Part shown: in pieces, positions 45,746 to 54,475 of the stretch | Position numbering within the stretch: the stretch's first letter is position 1 | How the letters are laid out: each line of letters opens with the position of its first letter | Assembly: GCA_051659505.1 (NCBI GenBank) | Contig: JBOFOQ010000075.1 | Span: 20,411-84,410 of the forward strand | Length of the DNA stretch: 64,000 nucleotides | Source: JAGNZR01 sp051659505 | GTDB lineage: Bacteria > Fusobacteriota > Fusobacteriia > Fusobacteriales > Fusobacteriaceae | Direction of reading: 5' to 3' | Made by a program: the position numbers and the translations under genes | Notes under the pieces: generated by a model | Seen by the model: the letters and a program-made list of their open reading frames with translations, nothing else | Told to the model about the DNA's origin: nothing | Databases searched by the model: none

Positions 45746-46738
45746 ATGAATAAGGTAAGATGGGGAATGATTGGAACAGGTGAAGTTACAGAAAAAAAAA
45801 GTGGACCAGGTCTTTATAAATCAACAAATTCAGAGCTTAAAGGAGTTTCTAGTATTCATATGGATAAAACTAGAGATTATGCTAAGAGGCACAATATAGA
45901 ATTAGTATTTGAAAATATAGACGAATTGATAGAAAGTTCTGAAATAGATGCTATATATATTGCCACTCCCCCTTCTTCACATAAAGAATATGCAATAAAG
46001 GCAATATTAGCAGGAAAACCTGTATATATAGAAAAGCCTATGGCAGCAAGTTACGAAGACTGTTTAGAAATTCAAAGACTAGCTAAAGAAAAAAATATAA
46101 AAGTATTTACTGCTTTTTATAGAAGAGGATTAGAAAAATTTAATAAAGTAAAAGAATTAATAGAAGAAAAAACTATTGGAGATGTTAGATGTGTAGATGT
46201 AGTATTACAGCAAACAATAGAAAGTTCTGGATACAAAAAAGAGAATGTACCATGGAGATTTGTGGGCTCAATATCTGGAGGAGGAATTTTTTTAGATATG
46301 GGGATACACATGCTAGATATATTAAACTATATTTTAGGAGAAATATCAGAGATAAAATCTTTTGTAGGAAATCAAGCAGAACTTTATGATGTTGAGGATA
46401 TTGTTACAGCAACATGGAAATTTAAAAACGGAGTCCATGGAATAGGAAGATGGAGTTTTACTGTTTTTGAGAATAAAGATCAGATAGAGATAATTGGAAA
46501 TGAAGGTAAAATTATTTTTTCTTGTTTTGATGAAACACCAATAAAAGTATGTAAAAATGAATATTATAAAGAATATAGTTACAAAAATCCTGAACACGTT
46601 CAGCAACCTTATATTCAAGGAATAGTGAATGAAATTTTAGGACAAGGAACTCATGCGGGAAGTTTAGAGAGTTCTATAAGTTCACAACGTATATCAGATG
46701 ATATTTTAAAAAGTTATAAAAAAATAAAAAATTATTAA
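45746..46738 (+). CDS. Gfo/Idh/MocA family NAD(P)-dependent oxidoreductase
   Basis: 330 residues. The N-terminal Rossmann domain (WGMIGTGEVTEKKSGPGL) and the family signature YIEKPMAASYEDC, with its active-site Lys, are clear. The C-terminal domain has GIFLDMGIHMLDILNYILGE with the conserved Asp and His. Such enzymes oxidise or reduce one carbon of sugars, sugar acids or inositols. Here it lies between yiaL- and yiaK-like genes, so a keto-acid of a hexonate is a likely substrate. The exact reaction is unknown. Confidence 0.88.
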   Translation: MNKVRWGMIGTGEVTEKKSGPGLYKSTNSELKGVSSIHMDKTRDYAKRHNIELVFENIDELIESSEIDAIYIATPPSSHKEYAIKAILAGKPVYIEKPMAASYEDCLEIQRLAKEKNIKVFTAFYRRGLEKFNKVKELIEEKTIGDVRCVDVVLQQTIESSGYKKENVPWRFVGSISGGGIFLDMGIHMLDILNYILGEISEIKSFVGNQAELYDVEDIVTATWKFKNGVHGIGRWSFTVFENKDQIEIIGNEGKIIFSCFDETPIKVCKNEYYKEYSYKNPEHVQQPYIQGIVNEILGQGTHAGSLESSISSQRISDDILKSYKKIKNY

Positions 46739-46761
46739 AAATATTTAGAAGGGGAAGAAAT

Positions 46762-47766
46762 ATGAGAAGAGTAAAATTTGAAGAATTAGAAAAAGAATTT
46801 AAAAGAATCTTATTAAAAAAAGGTTGCGACGAAGATATAGCCAGTAAAGTAGCAAAATTGTATACTGAAACTAGTTGTGATGGTGTTTACTCTCATGGGG
46901 TAAATAGATTTCCTAGAACCATAGAATATATTGATAAAGGATATATAGATATGAATGCAGTTCCTACTATGGAGTGTAGTGTAGGAGCATTGGAGCGTTG
47001 GAATGGAAATTTAGGATTTGGAAATCTAAATGCTCAGATAGCTATGGACAGAGCAATAGAGCTTTCAAAAAAATATGGGATTGGTTGTGTAGCTATAAAA
47101 AATACTAATCATTGGTTAAGAGGTGGAACTTTTGGTTGGCAAGCAGCAAAAGCAGGTTGTATTGGGATATGTTGGACTAACACTCAACCTAATATGCCGG
47201 CATGGGGAGCTAAAGAAAGAAGAATAGGGAATAATCCAATCATTTTTTCTGTACCAAAAAAATCTGGTGCTGTAGTTGTTGATGTGGCTGTAGCTCAATT
47301 TTCATATGGTCAGATGGAAAACACTAAATTAAGAGGTGAGCTTTTACCAGTTCCAGGTGGTTATGACATAAATGGAAAATTATCGAATGATCCAGTAGAA
47401 ATAGAAAAAACATGGAGAGTTCTTCCAATAGGATTTTGGAAAGGTTCAGGACTTTCTATTATGCTAGACTTAATTGCAAGCGTACTTTCAGATGGAAATT
47501 CATGTGAAAAAGTTGGAGAATTAGGTGGAGATGAATATGCTTTATCTCAAGTATTAATTGCTATTAATACAGAGAAAATGTCAGATATTTCGAGAGTGGA
47601 AGAAATAGTAAACAGTACTATAGACTATGTAAAAAAATCAGAACCTGTAGAAAAAAATGGAGAGGTGTTTTATCCTGGAGAGCGTTCACTAGTAAAAAGA
47701 AAGGAAAATTTGGAATTAGGAATACCAGTAGACGAGGTAATTTGGAATAAATTAAAATCTTTATAA
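46762..47766 (+). CDS. yiaK: 2,3-diketo-L-gulonate reductase (YiaK-like)
   Basis: A 334-residue enzyme of the malate/L-lactate dehydrogenase (LDH2) family. It matches E. coli YiaK over its length: GVYSHGVNRFPR with the catalytic His, AIKNTNHWLRGGTFGWQAA, GICWTNTQPNMPAWGAKERR, LPIGFWKGSGLSIMLDLIA and DEYALSQ. YiaK reduces 2,3-diketo-L-gulonate to 3-keto-L-gulonate with NADH. TRAP genes, a YiaL-type protein and this gene together mirror E. coli yiaKLMNO, but the kinase (lyxK) and decarboxylase (sgbH) of that cluster are missing from this window. Confidence 0.9.
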   Translation: MRRVKFEELEKEFKRILLKKGCDEDIASKVAKLYTETSCDGVYSHGVNRFPRTIEYIDKGYIDMNAVPTMECSVGALERWNGNLGFGNLNAQIAMDRAIELSKKYGIGCVAIKNTNHWLRGGTFGWQAAKAGCIGICWTNTQPNMPAWGAKERRIGNNPIIFSVPKKSGAVVVDVAVAQFSYGQMENTKLRGELLPVPGGYDINGKLSNDPVEIEKTWRVLPIGFWKGSGLSIMLDLIASVLSDGNSCEKVGELGGDEYALSQVLIAINTEKMSDISRVEEIVNSTIDYVKKSEPVEKNGEVFYPGERSLVKRKENLELGIPVDEVIWNKLKSL

Positions 47767-47786
47767 AATTCATTGAGGAGGAGAAA

Positions 47787-48806
47787 ATGAAAGTTTTTCA
47801 AGTTGAAGAAGCGAATAAAATGATATTAGTGGAAAAAGAAATGCCACAAATAAAAGAAAAAGATGACGTTTTAATAAAAGTAAAAGCAGTGGGAATATGC
47901 GGTTCAGACATACATATATATCATGGAACTTCTCCTGTAGCAACCTACCCTAGAGTTGTAGGGCATGAAGTAGTTGGAGAAGTAATTCAGATTGGAAAAA
48001 ATGTTAAAAATTTAGAGATAGGCAATAAAGTTGTTTTAGAGCCAATGATTGCATGTGGAGAATGCTATGCTTGTAAGTCAGGACGTCCAAATGCATGTGC
48101 AAACTTGATAGTAAGAGGATGTCATATTGATGGTGGTTTTCAAGAGTACTACATTGCTCCAGAAAAAAATCTATTTAAGTTTAATGATGAAATTCCTTGG
48201 GAAATAGCAGCAATGATAGAGCCCTATACAATTGCTACTCAAATAGTCTGGAGAGCAGATGTAAAAGCTGGAGATTTTGTTTTTATAATAGGAGCAGGAC
48301 CAATAGGTCTTTGTGTACTTGAAATGGCAAAATTAAAAGGTGGAATAACAATAATTTCTGATTTTAATGAAAAAAGACTAAATATTGCAAAAGAGTTGGG
48401 AGCAGATTATGTTATAAATGCTAAAAAAGAAAATGTATTAGAAAGGGTAAAAAAAATAACAAACAATATGGGTTCTAATGTGACAATAGATGCTGTTTGT
48501 ACGCCTGTAACATTTAAACAAGCAGTAGAAATAACTTCTGTAGCAGGAAGAGTGATGTGTCTTGGTTTTACAAAAGAAACATCTGATATTGCTCAAATTA
48601 CTATAACTATAAAAGAATTAGATATTAGAGGTTCTAGACACCAAACATATAAGTTTAAAGAAGTTGTAGAACTTTTTAATGAAAAAAAATTAATGCCAGA
48701 AAAACTGATTTCTCATGTTATGGATTTTGAAAATACAATGGATGCGTTTAAAATGATAGAAGAAAAACCAGAAGAAGTTTGTAAGATTGTTTTGAAATTT
48801 AAATAG
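47787..48806 (+). CDS. Zinc-dependent medium-chain dehydrogenase (L-gulonate/L-galactonate 5-dehydrogenase-like)
   Basis: A 339-residue MDR alcohol dehydrogenase. Catalytic zinc ligands are seen in GICGSDIHIYHG and GHEVVGEV. The structural zinc loop is CGECYACKSGRPNAC. The nucleotide fold has IIGAGPIGLCVLEMAK followed by ISDFNEKR, which favours NAD. It is related to sorbitol, threonine and L-galactonate dehydrogenases (YjjN/RspB group). As the last gene of the yia-like operon it could oxidise L-gulonate to D-fructuronate and so feed uxuB and uxuA. That reaction is known for relatives but only inferred here. Confidence 0.85.
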   Translation: MKVFQVEEANKMILVEKEMPQIKEKDDVLIKVKAVGICGSDIHIYHGTSPVATYPRVVGHEVVGEVIQIGKNVKNLEIGNKVVLEPMIACGECYACKSGRPNACANLIVRGCHIDGGFQEYYIAPEKNLFKFNDEIPWEIAAMIEPYTIATQIVWRADVKAGDFVFIIGAGPIGLCVLEMAKLKGGITIISDFNEKRLNIAKELGADYVINAKKENVLERVKKITNNMGSNVTIDAVCTPVTFKQAVEITSVAGRVMCLGFTKETSDIAQITITIKELDIRGSRHQTYKFKEVVELFNEKKLMPEKLISHVMDFENTMDAFKMIEEKPEEVCKIVLKFK

Positions 48807-48900
48807 AATGAACTTTTTATATAGTTTGTTTAAAGAGTTAATAAATTAACAAATAAATTAAAATTATAAATTTTTTACATTATTATAATTTTATTATACT

Positions 48901-48939
48901 AGAGGTAATATATTTTTATTTTAAAAAGATATTACCTCT
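48901..48939 (+). terminator. Terminator after the dehydrogenase gene
   Basis: AGAGGTAATAT / ATATTACCTCT (11 bp) encloses a 17-nt loop and is followed by TTTTTG. Confidence 0.85.
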
Positions 48940-49022
48940 TTTTGTTACAAAAAATATCATATTTTATACATTTATCCCCAAAATATGTTATAATATAAGA
49001 ACTAATATTAGGAGTTGAGGTC

Positions 49023-49799
49023 ATGTATTTTAACAAAAAACTATTTTCAAAAAATAATAGAATATTTTTTTATAAGTATTCACTTTTTATTTTATTTATA
49101 TCTATTTTAATTCCTGTTATTTTAGAATTAAAAAATTTATTTTTTTCAGAAAAAGAAAATATTGAATTTAATTTTTTATATTTTATTCCTGTTTTATTTT
49201 TCAATATGATACCCATTATATTGGCTAAGAAAAAAGATCTTTTTTTAAAAGATAGTCCAGTAAAAGCCTTGTTTTTAATCTTTTATTATTTGATTTTTCT
49301 TCCACTATTTAATACTATCCTAAATAGTGATGGATTAAATGAGGTAGAAAGTTTTAATATTGTAAAATTTATAAATTTAATTAATATAATGTTATTATTT
49401 TATAGTCATTACATACTTTTAAAGTATACATTTTTAGATATATTTTTAAGAAAAAGAGAGATTAAAAGTAAAGATATATTAGTTATTTTTTTACTCTATA
49501 TAACTATAGCAATTAGTTTTGGTTCACTATATACCGTAATAAGTTCATGGTCATCAGTTCCGGCTTTTAATGGAATTAATTATAGTCAAAAAGATTTGTA
49601 TTATTATTTCAAACATATTTATTTTAGTTTTATAACTTTAACTACTGTAGGATACGGAGATGTAACTCCAGCAATTTTTATAACAGAATTACTGAGTATA
49701 ATTGAAATTATAATAGGGATAGCACTTATTAATTTTTCACTAGGCGTTACACTGGGAGCAGGAATTTTTAATTTTAAAAATAAAGAGAACAGGAGTTGA
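49023..49799 (+). CDS. Potassium channel protein with TVGYGD filter
   Basis: 258 residues with about six hydrophobic helices. The C-terminal pore region reads FITLTTVGYGDVTPA, the K+ selectivity filter, followed by the last helix (ITELLSIIEIIIGIALINFS). No cytoplasmic RCK domain is attached. AGGAGTTGAGGTC precedes the ATG. It overlaps no neighbour but lies 6 bp before the GDPD gene in the same direction, so the two are co-transcribed. Confidence 0.88.
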   Translation: MYFNKKLFSKNNRIFFYKYSLFILFISILIPVILELKNLFFSEKENIEFNFLYFIPVLFFNMIPIILAKKKDLFLKDSPVKALFLIFYYLIFLPLFNTILNSDGLNEVESFNIVKFINLINIMLLFYSHYILLKYTFLDIFLRKREIKSKDILVIFLLYITIAISFGSLYTVISSWSSVPAFNGINYSQKDLYYYFKHIYFSFITLTTVGYGDVTPAIFITELLSIIEIIIGIALINFSLGVTLGAGIFNFKNKENRS

Positions 49800-49805
49800 T
49801 TAGAT

Positions 49806-50519
49806 ATGTTTGTTTTTGCTCATAGAGGAGCTAGTGCGTTATCTCCAGAAAATACATTAGTAGCATTCAAAAAAGCAATAGAATTAGGAGCTAAAGGAAT
49901 AGAGTTAGATGTCCAATTAAGCAAAGATGGAGTAGTTATGGTTATGCATGATGACACACTTGATAGAACAACAAACGGAAAAGGACGATTGGAAAAATTT
50001 AATTTGGAAGAGTTAAAAAAATTAGATTCAGGATTTTGGTATGATAAAAGTTATTGTGAAGAAAAGATACCAACTTTAGAAGAAGTTATAAAAATTTTAC
50101 CTGAAAATGTGAGATTAAATATAGAGTTTAAACCAGACAAAAAAAATGTATCTAAAATAGCACAAGAAGTTTACAAAATTTTAGAAAGATATAATTGCTC
50201 AGAACAAGTTATAATATCATCATTTTATCATCACTCTCTTTTGGAGTATAGAAAACTAGATGAAAATATTCAAATGGGGATGTTATTTGAGTATGATATT
50301 ATAAATATTTTTGAATATATAAAAAAAAGTGGAATAAATCCAGTGTCCATAAATATTTCTAAAGACTATATAGATGAAAATTTAATAAAAGAAGCGCACG
50401 AAAATAATCTTAAAATAGCTATTTATACAGTTAATGAATATAATGAGGCAATGGAGTTAAAGAAAATAGGAATAGATGAGATTTTTTCAAATTATCCATG
50501 TATTTTAAACAAAGAGTGA
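49806..50519 (+). CDS. ugpQ: Glycerophosphodiester phosphodiesterase
   Basis: A cytoplasmic GDPD of 237 residues that hydrolyses glycerophosphodiesters to glycerol-3-phosphate and an alcohol. Motifs: FAHRGASALSPENTL with catalytic His and Arg, GIELDVQLSKDG with the metal-binding Glu and Asp, and MHDDTLDRTTNGKG with the second catalytic His. INIEFK and the terminal YTVNEYNEAMELKKIGIDEI block are intact. GGAGTTGATTAGAT gives the ribosome site. The hairpin at 50549 ends the unit. Confidence 0.94.
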   Translation: MFVFAHRGASALSPENTLVAFKKAIELGAKGIELDVQLSKDGVVMVMHDDTLDRTTNGKGRLEKFNLEELKKLDSGFWYDKSYCEEKIPTLEEVIKILPENVRLNIEFKPDKKNVSKIAQEVYKILERYNCSEQVIISSFYHHSLLEYRKLDENIQMGMLFEYDIINIFEYIKKSGINPVSINISKDYIDENLIKEAHENNLKIAIYTVNEYNEAMELKKIGIDEIFSNYPCILNKE

Positions 50520-50548
50520 GGTATAAAAAAATATTAGAATAGAGATAT

Positions 50549-50586
50549 AAGGGAGATTTTGTACTCATTGAGTCAAAATCTCCCTT
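50549..50586 (+). terminator. Terminator after the GDPD gene
   Basis: AAGGGAGATTTTG / CAAAATCTCCCTT with an inner ACTC/GAGT extension is followed by TAATTTTC. Confidence 0.85.
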
Positions 50587-50720
50587 TAATTTTCTTGGTT
50601 TATATATTTTAAAATTTGTAAACTAAAAAACTGTAGTTGAGTTTAAAAGATAATTAATAGGTTAAAAAGCACTTATATAAGTTTTTTTGTTTCAAAAAAA
50701 ACCTAAAAATAAAAAAATGT

Positions 50721-50783
50721 TTGACATTTTTAAAAATTAAGAGTATAACATTAACATAAAGATAATTGATTAACTTTATTAAC
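50721..50783 (+). promoter_or_regulatory. Promoter of the sulfoquinovose cluster with ATTAAC repeats
   Basis: TTGACA (50721-50726), 17 bp, TATAAC (50744-50749). ATTAAC is repeated at 50750-50755, 50769-50774 and 50778-50783, and the last two form ATTAACTTTATTAAC. This arrangement right after the -10 is a candidate operator for the ROK regulator at the cluster's end. The rest of the 294-bp gap is AT-rich without other signals. Confidence 0.7.
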
Positions 50784-50813
50784 TAATTAAAACAAAATAA
50801 TATGGAGGTTAAA

Positions 50814-51491
50814 ATGAAATATTTTTTAGACAGTGCAAAATTAGACGAAATCGAGTATGCTTATGAGAATTATAGGATTGATGGTGTTACAACAAACCCA
50901 AGACATATAATGCTAAGTGGAAAACCATTTTTAAAAGTAATAGAGGACTTAGCTTGTTGGGTAAAAGAAAAAAACATAGTAGGATATGAAAAGTTTCCAA
51001 TTTCTGTTGAAATAAATCCAAATTTATCTAAATGGGAAGAAATGGTAGAAGAAGGTAAAAAGATAGCTGCTTACTCTTCAAACTTTATCATAAAAATACC
51101 ATGCATAGAGCAAGGAATAATTGCAGCGAGAAAATTAGAAGAAAAAGGAATTAGAACAAACGTAACATTAGTTTTTTCAGCATCACAAGCTCTACCAGTA
51201 GGAAAATTAGGAGCAAAATTTGTATCTCCATTTGTAGGATGGAAAGAAAATTCTGGAGAAGATACTGCTCAGTATATTCAAGATATAATTGATATTTATT
51301 CAAATTATGATTTTGAAACAGAAATTATAGTAGCAGCCTTAAGAAATGGAAAGCAAATTGCAGATGCAGCTAAAGCTGGAGCAGATATTGTAACTTGTGG
51401 TTTAGATGTATATAAAGCAAGCTTTGAGCACCCATTTACAGAGTATGGATTAGGTGTGTTTAGAAAAGCTTGGGACGAAACTGCAAAATAG
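50814..51491 (+). CDS. sftT: Transaldolase family protein, probable 6-deoxy-6-sulfofructose transaldolase
   Basis: About 225 residues of the small transaldolase / fructose-6-phosphate aldolase fold. Motifs: MKYFLDSAKLDEI, GVTTNPRHI, the Schiff-base Lys in NFIIKIPCIEQGI, NVTLVFSASQAL and FVSPFVGWKENSG. Typical small transaldolases would have YTLIF-like and GR.DD sequence where this has SPFVGWKE, so specificity differs. I choose ATG 50814, as GGAGG (50804-50808) overlaps the upstream ATG at 50802. In the sulfo-TAL pathway such an enzyme cleaves sulfofructose, passes the C3 unit to glyceraldehyde-3-phosphate and releases sulfolactaldehyde. That role is inferred from the neighbouring YihQ-like, isomerase, reductase and exporter genes. 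Confidence 0.85.
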   Translation: MKYFLDSAKLDEIEYAYENYRIDGVTTNPRHIMLSGKPFLKVIEDLACWVKEKNIVGYEKFPISVEINPNLSKWEEMVEEGKKIAAYSSNFIIKIPCIEQGIIAARKLEEKGIRTNVTLVFSASQALPVGKLGAKFVSPFVGWKENSGEDTAQYIQDIIDIYSNYDFETEIIVAALRNGKQIADAAKAGADIVTCGLDVYKASFEHPFTEYGLGVFRKAWDETAK

Positions 51492-51545
51492 AATAAAAGA
51501 GAATAAAATAAAAGAGTGTGTATATGCATAGGAGAGGAGGGAAAA

Positions 51546-52400
51546 ATGAAAATAGGTTTCATAGGTCTAGGACTAATGGGGGAACCAATGAGTTCTAACA
51601 TTATAAAAAAATTAAAAAATGAAGTTTTAGTATTTGATATTGATTCACTAAAAGTAAAAAAAATGGAAGAATTAGGAGCGATAGGAGTTAATTCTATTAA
51701 AGAAATTGGAGAAAAGGCAGATGTAATTATATCAATGGTTCCAAAGAGTGAGCATGTACAAAGTGTCTACAAGGAATTATTAGAAGTAGTTAAAAAAAAT
51801 CAAATCTTTATAGATATGAGTACAATCGCTCCTAAAGTGTCAATAGAACTAGCAAAAAAAATTAGAGAAAAAGGAGCATTTATGCTAGATGCTCCAGTTG
51901 TAAAATCAGTACCTGCAGCAGTATCTGCTAGCTTAGGAGTTTATGTTGGGGGAGATCTTGAAACATATAAGTCTATAAAATTTATTTTAGAGTGTATGGG
52001 GAATAACATAATTCATTTAGGTGATAATGGAAGTGGATTAGTTATGAAACTTTGTCACAATACACTAGTTTCTCAAATTCAAAATGGAGTTAATGAAATG
52101 ATAACTCTATCTCAAAAAAATGGAATTCCAACAGAGAATTTCATTAAAGCTATCTCGTATGGTGGCGGACAAAATTTTTATTTAGATGGAAAGGGTAAAT
52201 CGATTATAGAAGGAAATTTTTCAACAGCTTTCTCTGTTGAAAATATGCATAAAGATGTGCATTTAACAGGGGATTTAGTGAAGGAGTCAGAACTAATTCT
52301 TCCAGGAGTAGCAATAGTTCAAGGGATTTATGATGAGGCTATTGAGAGAGGATTTGGAAAAGAAGATTTCTGTGCAACAATTAAAGTTGTAAGAGATTAA
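51546..52400 (+). CDS. Beta-hydroxyacid dehydrogenase, probable sulfolactaldehyde reductase
   Basis: A 284-residue enzyme of the 3-hydroxyisobutyrate / tartronate-semialdehyde reductase family. The N-terminal GFIGLGLMGEPMSSN binds NAD(P). DAPVVKSVPAAVSASLGVYVGG is the substrate loop, and the catalytic Lys lies in LVMKLCHN. E. coli YihU, which reduces sulfolactaldehyde to 2,3-dihydroxypropane-1-sulfonate (DHPS), belongs to this family. The role here follows from the neighbours. Reduction would regenerate NAD during fermentation. GGAGGG precedes ATG 51546; an earlier in-frame ATG at 51516 has no site. Confidence 0.85.
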   Translation: MKIGFIGLGLMGEPMSSNIIKKLKNEVLVFDIDSLKVKKMEELGAIGVNSIKEIGEKADVIISMVPKSEHVQSVYKELLEVVKKNQIFIDMSTIAPKVSIELAKKIREKGAFMLDAPVVKSVPAAVSASLGVYVGGDLETYKSIKFILECMGNNIIHLGDNGSGLVMKLCHNTLVSQIQNGVNEMITLSQKNGIPTENFIKAISYGGGQNFYLDGKGKSIIEGNFSTAFSVENMHKDVHLTGDLVKESELILPGVAIVQGIYDEAIERGFGKEDFCATIKVVRD

Positions 52401-52409
52401 GGAGGTAAA

Positions 52410-53747
52410 ATGTCGTTTAAAGTTGCTTATATACCTATAGGAGTACCTACATTTCATTTAGAAAGTGCTCAAGAAGAATTTATAAAATCAGTAAAAATGA
52501 TAGAAAATTTGACAGAAAATGGAATTTATCCAGAAGCACCCTTATTATCAATAGATGATTTAAAAAAATATATTAATAAATTAAAACCGGATTTAATAAT
52601 TTTACAAAATACTACATTTGCAAATTCAGCATACGCTACTGAGGTTATAAAAAAAATTAATTGTCCGATTTTATTATGGACATTAAGAGAACCGATTATT
52701 GATGGTGGAAGACTTAGACTAAATTCATTAACTGGTGCTTATTCAGCAGGGAATCTTTTCCATCATTTAGGAAGAGAAAAATTTGGTTATGTGTTTGGAA
52801 GTCCTTTGGAAGAGGAAGTTATTATAACAATAAAAGCTTATATAGAAGCAGCTAAATTAAAAAAATCTTTAAAAAGTTTAAACATGGCTAGTATTGGACA
52901 TACACCTCAAGGATTTGGTTTTGGTAGAGCTTTAGATGCTGAATTACTAAAAAACTTTGGAATAAATCTTTTATCTATTGAGGCTAGAGAATTGATGTCC
53001 AAAGCTAGAGAATTCAAAGATGAGGATATAGAAATAGTACTTGAAGAAGCAAAACAAAAAATGGTAGGATTAATGAAACTACCTGAAAAGAATGTAAAAG
53101 ATTTTGCTAGAATATATAAAGCATATAAAGATTTTATTGAAAATAATGATATAAAGGCAATAGCTTCAAGATGTTGGCCAGATTTCTTTGTAGAGTTCAA
53201 AACTCCAGTTTGCGGTGCGTTAGGACTACTAAATGATAATTTGATTGCTGCAGCTTGTGAGTCAGATTTAATGGGAGCTCTTTCCATGTATATGGGAACA
53301 GAATTGACGAAGCATTCAGTATTTTTTGGAGATCCAGTATCTTTAGATGAAATTAAAAACACTGTTACATTCTGGCACTGTGGAATGGCTGCATGTTCAT
53401 TAGCAAGTAAGGAAAAAGGTGCTGAAACTGGTGTTCATCCAAATAGAAAAATAGGACCAACAATGGAGTTTGGTTGTAAAGGTGCTGATTCTGTAACTAT
53501 ATTTAGAATAGGAAGAAAACCTAATGGAGAATTTAGATTTTTTATAGCTTCAGGAGAAGCATTAAATGAACCTAAGCAATTCTTGGGGACTTCTATTGTT
53601 GTCAAAACTCATTCAAAATCTCTTGATTTAGTTAAGAAGAGTGTAAAGGATGGGTGGGAGCCACATTTTGTAGTTATTTATGGAGATGTGACTAAAGAGT
53701 TGGAAGTTTTAGGTGAACTTTTAGATCTTGAGGTATGCAGATATTAG
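52410..53747 (+). CDS. L-fucose/L-arabinose isomerase-related protein, probable sulfoquinovose isomerase
   Basis: A 445-residue cytoplasmic protein with the two-part layout of fucose/arabinose isomerase relatives. The N-terminal nucleotide-fold-like region has LIILQNTTFANSAYATEV and LLWTLREPIIDGGRLRLNSL. The middle has GHTPQGFGFGRALDAELL, and the C-terminal catalytic-type region has RCWPDFFVEFKTPVCGALG, AACESDLMGALSMYMG and FWHCGMAACSLAS. Acidic and His residues there (CESD, WHCG) are likely metal ligands. In a sulfo-TAL pathway the aldose-ketose step from sulfoquinovose to sulfofructose is needed, and this is the best candidate, with the DUF4867 gene next door as the alternative. AAGGAGGTAAA precedes the ATG. 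Confidence 0.8.
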   Translation: MSFKVAYIPIGVPTFHLESAQEEFIKSVKMIENLTENGIYPEAPLLSIDDLKKYINKLKPDLIILQNTTFANSAYATEVIKKINCPILLWTLREPIIDGGRLRLNSLTGAYSAGNLFHHLGREKFGYVFGSPLEEEVIITIKAYIEAAKLKKSLKSLNMASIGHTPQGFGFGRALDAELLKNFGINLLSIEARELMSKAREFKDEDIEIVLEEAKQKMVGLMKLPEKNVKDFARIYKAYKDFIENNDIKAIASRCWPDFFVEFKTPVCGALGLLNDNLIAAACESDLMGALSMYMGTELTKHSVFFGDPVSLDEIKNTVTFWHCGMAACSLASKEKGAETGVHPNRKIGPTMEFGCKGADSVTIFRIGRKPNGEFRFFIASGEALNEPKQFLGTSIVVKTHSKSLDLVKKSVKDGWEPHFVVIYGDVTKELEVLGELLDLEVCRY

Positions 53748-53765
53748 AGAAAATTGGAGGGTATA

Positions 53766-54437
53766 ATGCTAGAGAAATTAAATCAATTAAATAATTTAGA
53801 GGTATTATCTTGTTTTGATAAAGAATTTGAAAAATATGGTAAGGTGATATCTGAATATGATTTTAATGAATTAGTACAATACACTGAAAAGAATACTTTG
53901 ATTCCTCCAAGTGGCAACGTATATGTTGGTTCGGTAAAAGAGATGGAGGGGATTGCCCCTCTATTTTTATCTCTAAAGAATAATTTATACGGTGGAATGA
54001 ATATTCAAATTGGATATTGTAATGGTAACAATTCTTTTTTAAATGGTTTAGAATACCATAAATCTAGTGAAATAGATGTAGCAGTCACAGATTTAGTTTT
54101 ATTATTAGCAAAAACTACAGAAATAAAAAATAATAATTTAGATAGCTCTGTGGTAAAAGCATTTTTTTTACCAAAAGGATTAGCTGTAGAACTTTACTCA
54201 ACAACTTTACATTTTGCACCTTGTAAAGTAACAAATAAAGGATTTAAATGTATTGTTATTTTGCCAAAAGAAACAAACACTGATATTGAAAAAGATAAAA
54301 TAGAGATATTGACAGAAGAGGATAAATTTTTATTTAAAAGAAACAAGTGGCTACTTGTTCATAGAGATAAACAGGATTTAATAGCAAAAGGAGCTTTTTT
54401 AGGGATTTCAGGGGAAAATATAGAGGTAAAATTTTAA
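53766..54437 (+). CDS. DUF4867 family protein
   Basis: A 223-residue protein with cupin-like sequence: NLYGGMNIQIGYCNGNNSFL, GLEYHKSSEIDVAVTDLVLL, FFLPKGLAVELYSTTLHFAP, and then CIVILPKETN. The His, Glu and His residues in EYHKSSE and TTLHFAP could hold a metal. I recall it as DUF4867, a family of unknown or loosely known function found in carbohydrate gene clusters. GGAGG (53756-53760) supports ATG 53766. It lies between the isomerase-like and symporter genes, so it probably acts on sulfoquinovose or sulfofructose, for example as an isomerase or epimerase. Confidence 0.75.
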   Translation: MLEKLNQLNNLEVLSCFDKEFEKYGKVISEYDFNELVQYTEKNTLIPPSGNVYVGSVKEMEGIAPLFLSLKNNLYGGMNIQIGYCNGNNSFLNGLEYHKSSEIDVAVTDLVLLLAKTTEIKNNNLDSSVVKAFFLPKGLAVELYSTTLHFAPCKVTNKGFKCIVILPKETNTDIEKDKIEILTEEDKFLFKRNKWLLVHRDKQDLIAKGAFLGISGENIEVKF

Positions 54438-54475
54438 TAGGGGTATTAAAAAAATATATTTGAAGGAGGAATTAA

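Noticed and set aside
50814..51491. Ordinary transaldolase of the pentose phosphate pathway
   Set aside because: No transketolase or pentose genes nearby, and the company of a YihQ-like GH31, YihU-like reductase and TauE exporter points to sulfosugars; not excluded by sequence alone.
51516..51545. N-terminal extension of the sulfolactaldehyde-type reductase from ATG 51516
   Set aside because: No ribosome site upstream; GGAGGG precedes ATG 51546 and the NAD-binding fold begins exactly there.
52907..53362. 151-codon open frame on the minus strand inside the isomerase-like gene
   Set aside because: Low-complexity Ser/Phe/Ile-rich antisense frame typical of AT-rich coding DNA, with no ribosome site.
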